From contig CAYPAX010000019.1 of NCBI GenBank assembly GCA_964408735.1, positions 1 through 53,394 of the forward strand: a stretch of DNA of 53,394 nucleotides, given 5' to 3'. Of the stretch, positions 34,191 to 43,669 are shown piece after piece. Position 1 is the first letter of the stretch, and each line of letters starts with the position of its first letter. Below the pieces are notes generated by a model that saw nothing but the letters and a program-made list of their open reading frames with translations, searched no databases and was not told the DNA's origin. The translations under genes and the position numbers were made by a program. Source of the stretch: UBA7887 sp964408735 (GTDB taxonomy: Bacteria > Pseudomonadota > Alphaproteobacteria > UBA7887).

Positions 34191-37100
34191 AGCGCGTCGA
34201 GCAGCGCCTTGGCGTCGGTGAGGTCGGCGGTATCGAAGCCTTCCGTGAACCAGTCAGTGACGGGGGCAAGCAGCTCGCGGGCTTCTGCGGCCTTGCCCTG
34301 GGATTGCCAGAGCTTGGCGAGCGAGGTGGCGGCGCGCAGCTCCCACCACTTGGCCTGTTGGCGGCCGGCGACGGCGAGCGCGTCCTGGAACCAACGCTCG
34401 GCGTCCAAGGCCGAGCCCCCAGGTGCGGCGAGTTCCAGCTCGCCGCGCATCCGTTTGAGCTCGGCTTCGGAGTGACAATTCTCCTTTTCGCCCGCCCATG
34501 CCAACATTCTGTCCAGGTCATCGATCGCTTCGGGCACGGATCCGACCATCGCCTCGCACTCGATCACCATGGGCTGCAGCATCGGTTGCCATATCGGGAT
34601 CAAAACGGTCATGGCGTCTCGGGCGCGCTCAAGCTCGACCGCCGCGGCCTCGGACTGCTGGCGAACCCGCGACCAGGCGCGAAATATCTGGGCCATGGGC
34701 GGGAATATCGGCATCTCGTGCTCCGCGCAAAGCGCGGATACGGCGTCGGCCGCGCGCAGGGCCGATGACGCCTCGCCACGCAGCCAGTGCACCACGCCAT
34801 GGAAGAAATGCACGAAGGCATTGACGAAGGGATGCTCGAGTCGCCCGGCCAGGCCGACCGCGTCGCTCATCAATTCATGCGCCTTTTCCGGATAGCCCAG
34901 CAATAGGGTCGCATAAGCGTTAAAGCATCGGCACGTTACGCCTGGGGCTTCCAGATGTGAGGCAATGAAAGCTTGATCATCCTCGAATGTGAGATCGCGA
35001 AATGCGGCATGGCTAAGGTCCTGTGCGGTTGCCAAATGGCCCAACCAAAGATGTGACGCGCCCAAAGCCCAGCGCGCGGTGGTCAGCAAGCGGTCGTCGC
35101 CCAATGTCTCTGCCAGGGACAGATTCTCTATATCCAGCTTGTGCCCTTCCATCACCTCGCCGGATACGATCAACATTCGGTGAAGACCCAGGAACGACGC
35201 AGCGAGACCGGCGCTGTCCGCGACTTTTTCCGAGGCGGCACGCAGAGCCTTGAAATTGGCCTCTATTTCGGGACCAACATATTCGTGCACGACGATCAGG
35301 GCGGGGCCAAGGGCGAGGCGGAGCGCAATTTCATTGCGGGAGCGGTCTTCTGTATCGGGAGTCCGTGTCAACAGATCAAGTCCCCGTTCGAGGTGCGAGA
35401 TCGCTTCCTGGTTGGCGAACCCCGCCACCGCGTGCTCGCCGGCGCGCAGCCAGAAGGGAACCGCCCTCGCCGCCAGCCCGGCCCGCGTATAGTGGTGCGC
35501 GACCAGCTCCGGCTGGCTCGCCACCTGATCCGCAAAGCGTGCTTCCAATGCCTCGGCGATAGCCGTATGGCGCTGCTGGCGTGTGCTCTTCAAGAGGCTT
35601 TCATAGGCCGCGTCCTGCACCAGGGCGTGCTTAAAGACGTAGCTCGCCTCCGGGGGCGTTCCGTGGCGGAAGACCAGCGCCGAATTCGTCAGCTCAGTCA
35701 GCGAATTCTGCAGTTCGTTGTCATGCAGACCCGAGACGGCGGCAAGCAGCTCGTAGGAGAACTCGCGGCCGATGCAGGCGCCGATCTGGGCCACCTCTTT
35801 CACGGGGCTGAGGCGGTCGAGGCGCGCCATCAGCGAGTCCTGCAACGTGTCCGGAATGGCGTTGGCGGTCTCGGCGCCGCTCTCCATGACCGTCCTGGTC
35901 AGCTCCTCGACGAACAGCGGCACGCCGTCGCTCTTGGCCACGATCTGCGCCAGCACGTCGTCCGACAGCGGCGTACCGCCGGCGATACGTCCGATCATCG
36001 CCGCCGACTGCGTGCCGCCGAGGCGGTTGAGGCTGAACGGCGTGACATGGCCGTATTGTTGCCACGGCGGCTCGTATTCGGGCCGGTAGGTGATCACCAG
36101 CAGTAGCCGCGTGGTTTCGGCCAGCGGCACGATCAGATCAAGAACTTCCTGGCTCGTCGGGTCGATCCAGTGGGCGTCCTCGAAGATCATCAGCAACGGC
36201 TGCTGGGCGGCAAGGCGTGCGACCTGGCCGGCCAGCGCCTTCAAGGTCTCCTCTTTTTGTTTTTGCGGGCTCATGGCGAGTGGCGGATAACGCTCGCCGG
36301 TCTCGAGGGACAGTATGGCCGCCAGCAGGGGCGCTACTTGCGCCGCGTCTTCACCGAGCAGTGCCTCCAGCTTGCCGAGCTTGCTCTCTGTCGAATCGTC
36401 GCGGGCGAAGCCGGCGGCGTGCTCGATCTGGGCGACGATCGGGTAGAACGCCGAATTGGTGTGATAAGGCGAGCATTGATAGCGCAGGCGCGCGTGCGGC
36501 TCGTCGGCCAGGCGCTGGCGCAGCGCCTGGACGATGCGGCTCTTGCCGATGCCGGGCTCGCCGGACAAGAGCACTACCTGGCCTTCGCCCTCGCAGGCCC
36601 GTTGCCAGCGCCCCAGCACCAAGCCAAGCTCCTCGTCGCGCCCGATCAGCGGCGTCAGCGCCGCCCCACGCGCCTCGAAGCGGCCCTCGGTACGCGCCAC
36701 GCCGGCCACGCGCCAGGCGCGCACCGGTTCGTTGATGCCTTTCAGCGCCTGCTCGCCGAGATCGTCGAGCTCGAAGGTGCCGCCAATCAGGCGCCGCGTC
36801 GACGGCGCGACGACGATCTCGCTTTCACCAGCCAGGCCTTGCAGGCGGGCTGCCAGGTTGGGTGTCTCGCCGACCGCGAGCTTGGGCTCCGTGCCTTCGC
36901 TCTCGCCCACCACCACGGCACCCGTGGCGATGCCGCTGCGCACGGCCAGCGGCCGCGGCGCAGTGATTTCGGCGACAGCGGGTGCAATATCGAGTGCGGC
37001 CCGCACGGCCCGCTCGGCATCGTCCTCATGCGCGCTCGGCCAACCGAAATAGACCATGATGCCGTCGCCGAGATATTGCGCCACATGACCGTCATAGCGG

Positions 37101-37432
37101 GCGATAACTGCCCCGGCGGTCTCCTGGTAGGCGCCCATCAGCGCCCGCAGGTCTTCCGGATCGAGCGCTTCGGCCAGTGCCGTCGAGCCCACGAGATCGC
37201 AGAACATCACCGTGATCTGGCGCCGCTCGGCCTCCTGCCGCGGCGCAGGCGCGGGCGCCTCTTGCGCGGCCTTGAGGATATCGACGCGGTGGCCGACGGC
37301 GGCAACGCCGATGTCCTTGAGCAGGGCATGGTCGAGGTCGCCCAGGTGATCGAGGCCGATGGCGTTGGCCTCGAATGCCTCAGCGTGCTCCTCCAATCCC
37401 AGTCCTGCCAGCCAATCGCGAATCGCCGACAT
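34187..37432 (-). CDS. SAM-cyclase-AAA ATPase-TPR signalling protein, intact family member
   Basis: This full-length 1081-residue protein is the reference copy for the fused locus at 11428-14703. The SAM-like domain spans 1-55. The cyclase domain has metal Asp79 and Asp123 and catalytic Asn192/Arg196. The AAA/MalT-like ATPase has Walker A GEPGIGKS (291-298) and Walker B IFEDAHW (Asp419). A long helical TPR-like C-terminal region (about 620-1040) follows, ending in LWQSQ, LLAPVTDWFTEGFDT and LLDAL. It is soluble and probably a large ligand- or partner-gated cyclic-nucleotide synthase. The ATG at 37432 lies 50 bases after the Gfo/Idh gene on the same strand. The stop TAG overlaps the convergent TAA in CTAA. 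Confidence 0.93.
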   Translation of the reverse strand: MSAIRDWLAGLGLEEHAEAFEANAIGLDHLGDLDHALLKDIGVAAVGHRVDILKAAQEAPAPAPRQEAERRQITVMFCDLVGSTALAEALDPEDLRALMGAYQETAGAVIARYDGHVAQYLGDGIMVYFGWPSAHEDDAERAVRAALDIAPAVAEITAPRPLAVRSGIATGAVVVGESEGTEPKLAVGETPNLAARLQGLAGESEIVVAPSTRRLIGGTFELDDLGEQALKGINEPVRAWRVAGVARTEGRFEARGAALTPLIGRDEELGLVLGRWQRACEGEGQVVLLSGEPGIGKSRIVQALRQRLADEPHARLRYQCSPYHTNSAFYPIVAQIEHAAGFARDDSTESKLGKLEALLGEDAAQVAPLLAAILSLETGERYPPLAMSPQKQKEETLKALAGQVARLAAQQPLLMIFEDAHWIDPTSQEVLDLIVPLAETTRLLLVITYRPEYEPPWQQYGHVTPFSLNRLGGTQSAAMIGRIAGGTPLSDDVLAQIVAKSDGVPLFVEELTRTVMESGAETANAIPDTLQDSLMARLDRLSPVKEVAQIGACIGREFSYELLAAVSGLHDNELQNSLTELTNSALVFRHGTPPEASYVFKHALVQDAAYESLLKSTRQQRHTAIAEALEARFADQVASQPELVAHHYTRAGLAARAVPFWLRAGEHAVAGFANQEAISHLERGLDLLTRTPDTEDRSRNEIALRLALGPALIVVHEYVGPEIEANFKALRAASEKVADSAGLAASFLGLHRMLIVSGEVMEGHKLDIENLSLAETLGDDRLLTTARWALGASHLWLGHLATAQDLSHAAFRDLTFEDDQAFIASHLEAPGVTCRCFNAYATLLLGYPEKAHELMSDAVGLAGRLEHPFVNAFVHFFHGVVHWLRGEASSALRAADAVSALCAEHEMPIFPPMAQIFRAWSRVRQQSEAAAVELERARDAMTVLIPIWQPMLQPMVIECEAMVGSVPEAIDDLDRMLAWAGEKENCHSEAELKRMRGELELAAPGGSALDAERWFQDALAVAGRQQAKWWELRAATSLAKLWQSQGKAAEARELLAPVTDWFTEGFDTADLTDAKALLDAL

Positions 37433-37482
37433 ACACCCGCCCTCCGTGCGCCATCAGAGCAGACGCGCGCGGTGAGGGCAAG

Positions 37483-38697
37483 TCAGTCGTTGGCGTGGGC
37501 GAGGGTCTTGGCCTGGGCCAGGAGGCCGTACTTTACGGCGAGTTCCTTGGCCAGATCGGCGGGCGGCGCGGCACCGCCGAGCGTGTTGAGGAAGGCATCG
37601 AGCACCAGGGCGAAATGGGCCTCGTGGCCGCCGTCGAGGGTGTCGGGAATGATGATGTGGTTGCCGTCCAGCGCGATGCCGGGAAAGTCGGCCGCGAGAT
37701 CCTGGATGGCCGCGCGCAGGGCACCATCGTCACCGTGCGGGGTGGCGCTGAGGATGGTAGCGAAGCCGGTTTCCGCGCTGTGGTCTACGGTAAGGTCCGC
37801 CGCGCTGCCGCGCACCGTGAGACCGTGGCTGTCGCCGCCGCCCTCGGGTACGGCCAAATTCCAGGCGGCATCGATCGAGACGGGCACGCCGGCAATGGTG
37901 AACTTGAGCACGGCATTGCTTAGCAAAGCCAAGCTATCGCCGCTGACCTTGTCGCCCAAGGCGTCGGGGAAGCTGTCGAGCCCAGTGACGGCGGTGTAGG
38001 TCTCGCGCGGCACCTGCGTCGCGGTCTGTTCGGCCGAGATCATCGCCACGTCGTCGTTACCGGCGAGCCACAGCGCCATGTCGACATAATGGCTCGGCAG
38101 GTCGTTGATGCCTTCGCCCTGTATCGCGGTATCGAAATACCAGTCCGGGCGCACCAGCGGCTTGTCGTTGACCAGCTTGTAGAGGTGGTGGCGGCTAGTG
38201 AACTCAATGCCCCGCAAGCTCCCCGCCACGCCGCGTGCGATGAGCGCCTTGACCAGGCGATTGGCGACCGACTGGCGGCTGGTCATGATGTCCATGGCAA
38301 GCGGCGGGCCGGCGACCACATCCTGCAACAGCGGCAGCGTTGCCGCGTCGATCAGCCAGGGCTTGTCGGCAAGCACGGGCAGACCCGCCGCATGCAGAGT
38401 GTGGATGGCGGCGAGCTTCGTATCGTTGCGCCCGGCCAGCACCACCGCATCGGCGGGCTGCTCGGCACACAGCCGGGCCAGCGCATTGGGGCCGGCGCGC
38501 AGATCGACCTGCCATGCTGTCGGCGCCTCGGCGCGGCTGTTGAAGCTGTTGACCAGAGCGAGGAAATGCTCGAGGTCCGGGCCCTCGGCGGCATAGACGA
38601 AAACCTCGTCGGCGAGTCGCGGATGGCGCTCACGCAGGGTCAGGGCGGCATGGAAATGCCCGGGCTCGAGGAAGGCGAGGCGGATCTTGTCGCTCAT
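37483..38697 (-). CDS. Gfo/Idh/MocA-family oxidoreductase
   Basis: This 404-residue NAD(P)-dependent oxidoreductase family member starts IRLAFLEPGHFHAAL, a Rossmann strand with the unusual PGHFHA loop seen in a subset of putative oxidoreductases. DAVVLAGRND and PVLADKPW, with the family's catalytic-region EKP-like DKP, follow. GEGINDLPSHYVDMALW near residue 195 is the conserved substrate-domain motif. The substrate is probably a sugar, inositol or related polyol. It starts four bases after purH on the same strand, so it is likely co-transcribed. It has no signal peptide. Confidence 0.88.
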   Translation of the reverse strand: MSDKIRLAFLEPGHFHAALTLRERHPRLADEVFVYAAEGPDLEHFLALVNSFNSRAEAPTAWQVDLRAGPNALARLCAEQPADAVVLAGRNDTKLAAIHTLHAAGLPVLADKPWLIDAATLPLLQDVVAGPPLAMDIMTSRQSVANRLVKALIARGVAGSLRGIEFTSRHHLYKLVNDKPLVRPDWYFDTAIQGEGINDLPSHYVDMALWLAGNDDVAMISAEQTATQVPRETYTAVTGLDSFPDALGDKVSGDSLALLSNAVLKFTIAGVPVSIDAAWNLAVPEGGGDSHGLTVRGSAADLTVDHSAETGFATILSATPHGDDGALRAAIQDLAADFPGIALDGNHIIIPDTLDGGHEAHFALVLDAFLNTLGGAAPPADLAKELAVKYGLLAQAKTLAHAND

Positions 38698-38701
38698 GAT
38701 A

Positions 38702-40306
38702 TCAATGCCTGAAATGACGGTGGCCGGTGAAGACCATGGCCAGGTTGCGTTCGTCGGCGGCGGCGATGACTTCGTCGTCGCGCATCGAGCCGCCGGGCTG
38801 GATCACGGCCGTTACCCCGGCCTCGGCCGCCGCGATAAGTCCATCCGCAAAGGGGAAGAAGGCATCCGAAGCCACCACCGAGCCCGCCGTGCGACTTGCG
38901 CTTTCGCTCGCCGCGGCGGCGGCGTCGGCCGACTTGGAGACGGCGATGCGCGCGGAATCGACGCGGCTCATCTGGCCGGCCCCGATGGCCACCGTGGCGC
39001 CGTCCTTGCAGTAGATGATGGCGTTCGACTTGACGTGCTTGCAGACGGAAAACGCGAACAGCAGGTCGGCGACCTCCGCCTCGCTCGGCGCCCGCTTGGT
39101 GACCACGCGCAAATCGTCGGCGGCGGTGCGGGCGGCGTCGCGGTCCTGCACCAAAAGGCCGCCGGCGACCGTGCGCAGGGTACGTCCGGCGGCGGCCGGA
39201 TCGGCCATGCCACCGGTCAGAAGCAGGCGCAGGTTCTTCTTGGCGGCGAAGGCGGCGCGGGCTTCGTCGTCGGCGCCCGGGGCGATGACGACTTCCGTGA
39301 AGACCTCGGTGATGGCCGCGGCGGTCGCGCCATCGAGTGGCCGGTTGAGCGCCACGATGCCGCCGAAGGCGCTCACCGGATCGGTGAGCAGTGCTTTCCG
39401 GTAGGCCGCCAGCGGGCTGTCGCCGCTGGCCACGCCGCAGGGATTGGCATGCTTGATGATGGCGACGGAGGGCGCCTCGAACTCCGAGACCAGCTCGAAG
39501 GCGGCGTCGGTGTCGTTGATGTTGTTGTAGCTCAGCTCCTTGCCCTGCAGCTGCTCGGCGCTGGCGACGCCGGGGCGGTCCTCGCCGTTAACATAGAAGG
39601 CGGCCTGCTGGTGCGGGTTCTCGCCATAGCGCAGGCTTTGGCGGCGGATGGCGCCGACCGCCAGGCGCTCGGGCAGGGCCTCGCCGATCTGCTCACCGAA
39701 CCAGGTCGCGATGGCGCCGTCATAGGCGCCGGTGTGGGCATAGGCGCGGGCCGCCAGGCGACGGCGCAAGGCCAGGCTGGTCCGGCCACCTTGGCGCGCC
39801 AGCTCTTCGGCCACGGCATCGTAGTCGCCGGGATCGGTGAGCACGGCAACGAAGGCGTGGTTCTTGGCTGCGGAGCGGATCATGGCCGGGCCGCCGATAT
39901 CGATGTTCTCGATGCAGGTATCGAAATCCGCACCGGCAGCGACGGTCTCGGCGAAGGGGTAGAGGTTGATCGCCACGAGGTCGATGGGGCCGATGCCGTG
40001 CTCGTCCATGGCCGCCACGTGGCTGTCGATATCGCGCCGCGCCAGAATGCCGCCGTGGATGATCGGGTGCAGGGTCTTGACGCGGCCGTCCATCATCTCC
40101 GGGAAGCCCGTGTGGTCGGATACTTCGGTCACTTCCAGGCCCGCCTCGCGCAGCATGCGCGCCGAGCCTCCGGTCGACAGAAGCGCTACGCCGGCATCGG
40201 CAAGGGCGCGCGCAAAAGGCACCAGCCCGGTCTTGTCGGAGACGGACAACAGGGCGCGGGCAATGGGACGAAGGCCCTCGGCGTCGGGGGCGGACTGATC
40301 GGACAT
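38702..40306 (-). CDS. purH: bifunctional AICAR transformylase / IMP cyclohydrolase
   Basis: This 534-residue PurH performs the last two steps of de novo purine synthesis. The N-terminal MGS-like cyclohydrolase domain has RALLSVSDKTGL, LLSTGGSARML, KTLHPIIHGGIL and NLYPF. The C-terminal transformylase domain has LRYGENPHQQAAFY, the KHANPCGVA motif with catalytic Lys and His near residue 270, SAFGGIVA, and the C-terminal SDAFFPFADG and QPGGSMRD. The ATG at 40306 has GGAGAGAG upstream, and the 12 in-frame codons before it are not conserved-looking. It is the best-defined housekeeping gene in the window. Confidence 0.97.
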   Translation of the reverse strand: MSDQSAPDAEGLRPIARALLSVSDKTGLVPFARALADAGVALLSTGGSARMLREAGLEVTEVSDHTGFPEMMDGRVKTLHPIIHGGILARRDIDSHVAAMDEHGIGPIDLVAINLYPFAETVAAGADFDTCIENIDIGGPAMIRSAAKNHAFVAVLTDPGDYDAVAEELARQGGRTSLALRRRLAARAYAHTGAYDGAIATWFGEQIGEALPERLAVGAIRRQSLRYGENPHQQAAFYVNGEDRPGVASAEQLQGKELSYNNINDTDAAFELVSEFEAPSVAIIKHANPCGVASGDSPLAAYRKALLTDPVSAFGGIVALNRPLDGATAAAITEVFTEVVIAPGADDEARAAFAAKKNLRLLLTGGMADPAAAGRTLRTVAGGLLVQDRDAARTAADDLRVVTKRAPSEAEVADLLFAFSVCKHVKSNAIIYCKDGATVAIGAGQMSRVDSARIAVSKSADAAAAASESASRTAGSVVASDAFFPFADGLIAAAEAGVTAVIQPGGSMRDDEVIAAADERNLAMVFTGHRHFRH

Positions 40307-40342
40307 GCTCTCTCCGGAATGGGAATTTGCGACTGACGGCAC

Positions 40343-41335
40343 CTACCACCTGGCGCCGCGGCGAAGGTACCACAACAAGGCCAGCACGATCACTAGCGAT
40401 GCGACGAGCGCGGCGATGGTGGCCCCTATGCTGTGCAGGCTGGCGAGGGCACAGGCGAGCAGCCCCAGATTGGCCACCGCGACGCTGGCGCTGACGCGGC
40501 CATGGCTGGCGCCTTTGCGTATGGCCTGCTGGTAGAAATGCTGGCGATGGGCTTGCCAGGGCTTCTCGCCGCGCAACGCTCGGCGCAGCAAGGTGAGTGT
40601 GGCGTCGGCAAGGAAATAGGCGGGCAGGATCAGGGCCGCCGCCCAGGCGCCGCGGGCGGCCAGGGACAGCAGCAGCCAGCCCAGCACGAAGCCAAGCGGC
40701 ACGCTGCCGACGTCGCCGAGGAAGATGCGCGCCGGCGGTCGGTTCCAAAGCAAGAAGCCGAGCGCCGCGCCGGCCACCACCGCCGCCAGCCAGGGGGTGC
40801 CGTCGAGCAGGCCGAGCGACGTGGCGACAATACCCACGCCGGCCGCGATCGCTGCCGCCTCGACACTGGCGATGGCGTCGATGCCGTCCATGAAATTGAA
40901 CAGATTGACGAACCACAGCCAGGCCAGCGCCGCGCCGCCGATCGCCAGCCAGAGCGGGAAGGGGCCGGGGAACTGCGGCCCGAGCGGCACCGTCGAAAGC
41001 GCGATCGCCACGGCCGCGAACTGGGCCGCGAATCGCGGCAGTGGCGACAGCCCGCGCAGGTCGTCGGCCCAGGACACCAGGGCCAGGCCGAAGCTCAAGC
41101 CCAGCAGTGGCCAGATCAGGCGCAGGGGCGTGATGTCGAGCAGCGCCAGCGCCAGCCAGCCGAGCAGGATCACGCCCATCACCGCGATGCCACCGCCACG
41201 GGGCGTCGGGCGGGCGTGGCTCGAACGTTCGTTGGGATGGTCGAGAATCTGCTTGGCGGCGAGCTGCTTGAGCAATGCCCCGGTCGCGACCCAGGTCAGC
41301 GCCGCCGCGGCGAGTGCTGCGAGCAGGGCGCTCAA
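40343..41335 (-). CDS. WecA/MraY-type polyprenyl-phosphate HexNAc-1-phosphate transferase
   Basis: This 330-residue polytopic membrane enzyme transfers a HexNAc-1-phosphate from UDP-sugar to undecaprenyl phosphate, starting a glycan. Family motifs are ILDHPNERSSHARPTPRGGG near residues 25-44, the first Asp pair in VSWADDLRGL near 86, NLFNFMDGIDAIAS near 130 and IFLGDVGSVPLGF near 185. An HRQH-type loop (AHRQHFYQQ) lies near 260. It resembles the WbpL/WecA branch rather than MraY. The start is a TTG overlapping the TGA of the methyltransferase-GT2 gene (TTGA). No RBS is needed if translation is coupled. Confidence 0.9.
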   Translation of the reverse strand: MSALLAALAAAALTWVATGALLKQLAAKQILDHPNERSSHARPTPRGGGIAVMGVILLGWLALALLDITPLRLIWPLLGLSFGLALVSWADDLRGLSPLPRFAAQFAAVAIALSTVPLGPQFPGPFPLWLAIGGAALAWLWFVNLFNFMDGIDAIASVEAAAIAAGVGIVATSLGLLDGTPWLAAVVAGAALGFLLWNRPPARIFLGDVGSVPLGFVLGWLLLSLAARGAWAAALILPAYFLADATLTLLRRALRGEKPWQAHRQHFYQQAIRKGASHGRVSASVAVANLGLLACALASLHSIGATIAALVASLVIVLALLWYLRRGARW

Positions 41336-42798
41336 AGCGCCTTCAGCTTGCGCCAGGCGAAGACCACCATGCGCAGCAACAAAAAGCCGTCGGCGAAGCG
41401 CGAGATCTGGGTCTCGCCATAGGTGCGCGCCTGATAGCGGATGGGAATCTCCACCAGCTTCAGGTTCAGCCGCGCCGCGCCGAAGATGAGGTCGAAATCG
41501 CCGAAGGGATCGAACTCGCCGAAATAGGCGCGCCCGGCCGCGATCCTGTTGTAGTGGGTCTTGGTCAGCACCTTGGTGCCGCAGAGCGTGTCGGTCAGGC
41601 GCTGGTTGAGCAGCCACGAGAAGAGCAGCGAGAAGGTGCGGTTGGCCATCAGGTTCAAGGGCCGCATGGCCTCGTCTTCGAGGGGATAGACCAGCCGCGT
41701 GCCGTTGACGAACTCGCCCTTGCCGGCGACCAGGGCGCGATAGAACTTGGGCAGGGTCTCGGGCGGCACGGTGAGGTCCGCATCGAGGATCATCAGCACT
41801 TCGCCCGCCGCGGCGTCGAAGCCCTTGCGCACGGCATCGCCCTTGCCCTTGCCGTCCTGCTGCACGGCGCGGATGCTCCAGTCGGGGTAGGCCTCGATGA
41901 CGCGCTGGATCTCGTCCCAGGTGCCGTCGCTGGAATTGCCCTCGACATAGAGGATCTCCTGCTCCGGGGCGAAGCGGGGCATACGCAGAATCGCGGTCTC
42001 GATATTGCCGCGCTCGTTGCGGCAGGGGATGAGCACGGTGGCTGACGGCAGCTCGGCCGGCAGGCGGCGCTCGGGCAGTGGCCGGGCGACGATATAGTTG
42101 CGCAGGGAGAAGCGCCGCAGGACTGGCAATGTTCCGAAGGTGCGGTTGACCAGATAGCCCAGGCCAAGCCAGCGCTTGGGCAGCAGCTGGCGCCATTCGC
42201 GCTTGATCACCTCGAAATCCGCCAGCCCCAACAGAGCGGCGATATCCTCGGTGCCGAGCCAGTTGAGCGGCAATTGCCGTTGCTTGCCGCCAAGCGCTTC
42301 CGCCAGGCGCAGCAGCGGTTGCCAGGCCCGCGAGTAGTAGGACACGATCAGCCGCGTATCCGGCGTGCACAGCGCGTGCAGGGATTCGATGGTGGCCTCG
42401 ATGTCTTCCAGATTGCCGATAGTATCCGACAGGATGATGGCGTCGAAGGGGCCTTCGAGACCGGCGATCACCGCCGCGCTCTCGACATCGCCGACGTGAT
42501 ACTCGAAACTCGGATTCTCCTGGCGTGCGACTTCGACCATAGCCGGGCTGATGTCGAGGCCGACGCCGCGGGCTGGCGCCAAGACCGCCAGCACGTCGCC
42601 GATGCCGCAGCCGAGATCGAGCACCCGCGAGCCCTCGGGCACGAGAAAGCGCAGATAGCGATAGTGGTCGTCGTAGAAGTAGCGATTGCGGGCGATCCAG
42701 CGAGTGCGTTCGCCGGCTACCGCCTCGGCCTGGGCAAGCGCCTCCTGCTTGCGGGCGCTCAGCGCCCCGGGCTCGGCATTTTTGTCTGGCTGAGTCAT
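41332..42798 (-). CDS. fused SAM methyltransferase - GT2 glycosyltransferase
   Basis: This 488-residue two-domain protein has an N-terminal methyltransferase (about 30-215), with motif I VLDLGCGIGDVLAVL and VGLDISP. The GT-A family 2 glycosyltransferase domain (about 250-480) has TVLIPCRNERGNIETA, the metal-binding DADLTVPPE in place of DxD, and GTKVLTKTHYN. The hydrophobic C-terminal portion is short, unlike DPM1 enzymes with membrane helices. It could glycosylate a polyprenyl phosphate or a glycan intermediate. It precedes the WecA-like gene with a four-base overlap, so the two probably act in the same surface-glycan pathway. The ATG at 42798 has only a weak ribosome site. Confidence 0.88.
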   Translation of the reverse strand: MTQPDKNAEPGALSARKQEALAQAEAVAGERTRWIARNRYFYDDHYRYLRFLVPEGSRVLDLGCGIGDVLAVLAPARGVGLDISPAMVEVARQENPSFEYHVGDVESAAVIAGLEGPFDAIILSDTIGNLEDIEATIESLHALCTPDTRLIVSYYSRAWQPLLRLAEALGGKQRQLPLNWLGTEDIAALLGLADFEVIKREWRQLLPKRWLGLGYLVNRTFGTLPVLRRFSLRNYIVARPLPERRLPAELPSATVLIPCRNERGNIETAILRMPRFAPEQEILYVEGNSSDGTWDEIQRVIEAYPDWSIRAVQQDGKGKGDAVRKGFDAAAGEVLMILDADLTVPPETLPKFYRALVAGKGEFVNGTRLVYPLEDEAMRPLNLMANRTFSLLFSWLLNQRLTDTLCGTKVLTKTHYNRIAAGRAYFGEFDPFGDFDLIFGAARLNLKLVEIPIRYQARTYGETQISRFADGFLLLRMVVFAWRKLKAL

Positions 42799-42901
42799 GA
42801 TGGTGTGTGTTGGCGAAATGCCGAAGAATCAGAACGCTCGCACCATATGGGAGCGAGCCACAGCTTGCAACGCGGCGCAGCGATAAGGAACAGACGCCTC
42901 C

Positions 42902-43669
42902 ATGCGTGAGAGTGCTGAAACTCTGCTCACAGTGCCGATGCCGATTCTGGTGCTGCTGCTCGCCGGCCTCGTGCTGTGGTCGCGCCGGGGTTTGAGTCTG
43001 GTCTTGATCGGCGGGGCAACGCTGGCTTTTCTCGGCCTCAGCCTGCCGCTGGCCGTTGTCTGGCTCGAAGCGCCGCTGCGTGATGCGGCACCGCGCTTCG
43101 ACGCTGCGGCGCCAGGTGATGCGGTGGCCATCGTAGTGCCGACAGCGGGCGTCTTTGCCGATTCGCAAGGCGGCTGGTGGCCGTCGGCCGGCAGCATCCG
43201 CCGCGCCGTCGCCGGCCAGGCTCTGGCCGAGCGCAGCGGCCTGCCCTTGGTGCTGATCGGCGGCAGACCGCTTGGCGAGGCCGAATCGGAAGCCGCCAGC
43301 ACCGCCCGCCAGCTTGGCCTCAGCGGGCCGGCGGTTGTCATCGAGTCGAGTGCGCGCAACAGCGCCGAGACCGCAGCCGCGGCGCGCCTTATCGCCGAAA
43401 ACCTCGGCGGTACCCGTGTGGTGCTGGTGACCTCGCCCATACATGTCGCGCGCATGGCGGCGAGCCTGCGCCATGTCGGGCTGGCGGTGAGCGCCCACGC
43501 GCCGGCGCCGGTCCTGCCGCCAGACCAGCCGCTCGGTGCGCTGGCACCGTATCTGCCGAGTGCCAAGGGCCTGGCCCGCAGCCGCGCCGCCATGCACGAA
43601 TATCTCGGCATCCTCTGGTATCTGCTCAATGGCGATATCGCCATGGCCGACCTGGAGCTTGGCCGGTGA
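42902..43669 (+). CDS. YdcF/DUF218-family membrane-associated protein
   Basis: This 255-residue protein has two N-terminal membrane helices (about 12-30 and 35-58) and a DUF218-like domain: AIVVPTAGVF, RRAVAGQALAERSGLPLVLIGG, IESSARNSAETAAAA near residue 155 and VVLVTSPIHVARMAASL near 178. YdcF-like proteins bind nucleotides or take part in envelope and polysaccharide biology; the exact reaction is not established. The ATG at 42902 has AAGGAA upstream. It leads a plus-strand run; its TGA overlaps the GTG of the NusG-like gene. The 103-base gap to the divergent methyltransferase-GT2 gene must hold both promoters. Confidence 0.85.
   Translation: MRESAETLLTVPMPILVLLLAGLVLWSRRGLSLVLIGGATLAFLGLSLPLAVVWLEAPLRDAAPRFDAAAPGDAVAIVVPTAGVFADSQGGWWPSAGSIRRAVAGQALAERSGLPLVLIGGRPLGEAESEAASTARQLGLSGPAVVIESSARNSAETAAAARLIAENLGGTRVVLVTSPIHVARMAASLRHVGLAVSAHAPAPVLPPDQPLGALAPYLPSAKGLARSRAAMHEYLGILWYLLNGDIAMADLELGR

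Noticed and set aside
38687..40336. 549-codon plus-strand frame opposite purH
   Set aside because: Antisense shadow; purH is unmistakable on the minus strand.
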